A stretch of DNA of 64,000 nt from Acidobacteriota bacterium. GTDB lineage: Bacteria > Acidobacteriota > Terriglobia > Terriglobales > Acidobacteriaceae. The stretch covers positions 310,001 through 374,000 of the forward strand of contig JACPYL010000025.1 in assembly GCA_016196065.1 (NCBI GenBank), written 5' to 3'. Positions 63,890 through 64,000 of this stretch are shown in pieces. Below the pieces are notes generated by a model. That model was not told where the DNA came from, ran no database searches, and worked only from the letters and a program-made list of their open reading frames with translations. A program made the position numbers and the translations under genes. The first letter of the stretch is position 1; every line of letters begins with the position of its first letter.

Positions 63890-64000
63890 ATGCCAGAGAA
63901 CTATCGGGACCTGATCGCATGGCAGAAAGCGAAGGCTCTGGCTTTGGAGATTTATTGCTGTACCAGGAAATTTCCTAAGGATGAGATGTACGGACTGACT
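63890..64000 (+). CDS. Four-helix-bundle protein (23S rRNA insertion-associated type), 3' end outside window
   Basis: The 37 codons seen give MPENYRDLIAWQKAKALALEIY then TRKFPKDEMYGLT, the standard opening of the four-helix-bundle family (DLxVWQKAxxLAxxIY...FPKxExYGLT). These proteins were first found in rRNA intervening sequences and are scattered singly in many genomes; function unknown. GAGGGAAG lies upstream of the ATG. Cut off by the window end. Confidence 0.85.
   Translation, partial: MPENYRDLIAWQKAKALALEIYCCTRKFPKDEMYGLT

Overview
The window looks like the chromosome of an Acidobacteriota bacterium, most likely class Terriglobia (Koribacter or Edaphobacter relatives). I infer this from about 58-60% GC, many secreted proteins of types common in that group, a small secreted protein with a PLGDVARLLRNEH-type tail, sigma-54 regulators, an anti-sigma/ECF pair, and dense short intergenic palindromes. 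I see no rRNA, prophage, integrase, transposase or CRISPR array. Two tRNA genes (Cys-GCA and Leu-CAG) are intact. The sequence cuts a gene at each end: a CTP-synthase-like amidotransferase at the left and a four-helix-bundle protein at the right.

Layout. 0-11.3 kb: secreted GH32 fructan hydrolase, beta-propeller protein, a deiodinase-like redoxin with an in-frame UGA followed by a bacterial SECIS-like hairpin (a probable selenoprotein), a small secreted protein with a structured leader, a PQQ-type sugar dehydrogenase, a spermidine-dehydrogenase-like flavoprotein, a PQQ-repeat protein and a DUF2785 protein. 11.4-17.1 kb: a leftward RNA-repair island. Read 5' to 3' on the minus strand it holds three related Y-RNA-like ncRNAs, a Cys-rich small protein translationally coupled to a BCS1-like AAA ATPase, the RNA ligase RtcB, a HicB-like unknown and the Ro60/TROVE protein. 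One of the ncRNAs is a circularly permuted tRNA mimic. 17.7-28.4 kb: M20 peptidase, LexA, thioredoxin, TrmJ-like methyltransferase, MsrA, Kelch protein, TMEM175-type channel, HEAT protein, OsmC protein and both tRNAs. 28.4-35.5 kb: NtrC-type regulator with its kinase, PilZ protein, a second sigma-54 activator, aldehyde dehydrogenase and TruA. 35.6-45.6 kb: TolC-family protein, glycosyltransferase, methyltransferase, methylmalonyl-CoA mutase large subunit, an outer-membrane-like protein and cytochrome c behind a Fur-like site, sulfotransferase, TonB protein and a sugar isomerase-like protein. 45.7-64 kb: DNA glycosylase plus 5'-3' nuclease, membrane Ser/Thr kinase, GH18, cold-shock protein, BrkB/YihY protein, alcohol dehydrogenase, CheB, an ECF sigma factor with an anti-sigma/metallo-beta-lactamase fusion, ARPP-1 protein, NUDIX, ligase D and Lgt.

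The standout systems are the Ro60-RtcB-AAA island with its own tRNA-mimic RNAs, and the UGA-containing deiodinase homologue. The Y-RNA-like genes and Ro60 would form a particle, RtcB would seal broken RNA, and the AAA/Cys-rich pair is an unexplained addition. Secondary findings are a non-autonomous inverted-repeat element with 8-bp target duplications in three copies, a repeat that has entered the reading frames of truA and ligD, and the anti-sigma/metallo-hydrolase fusion.
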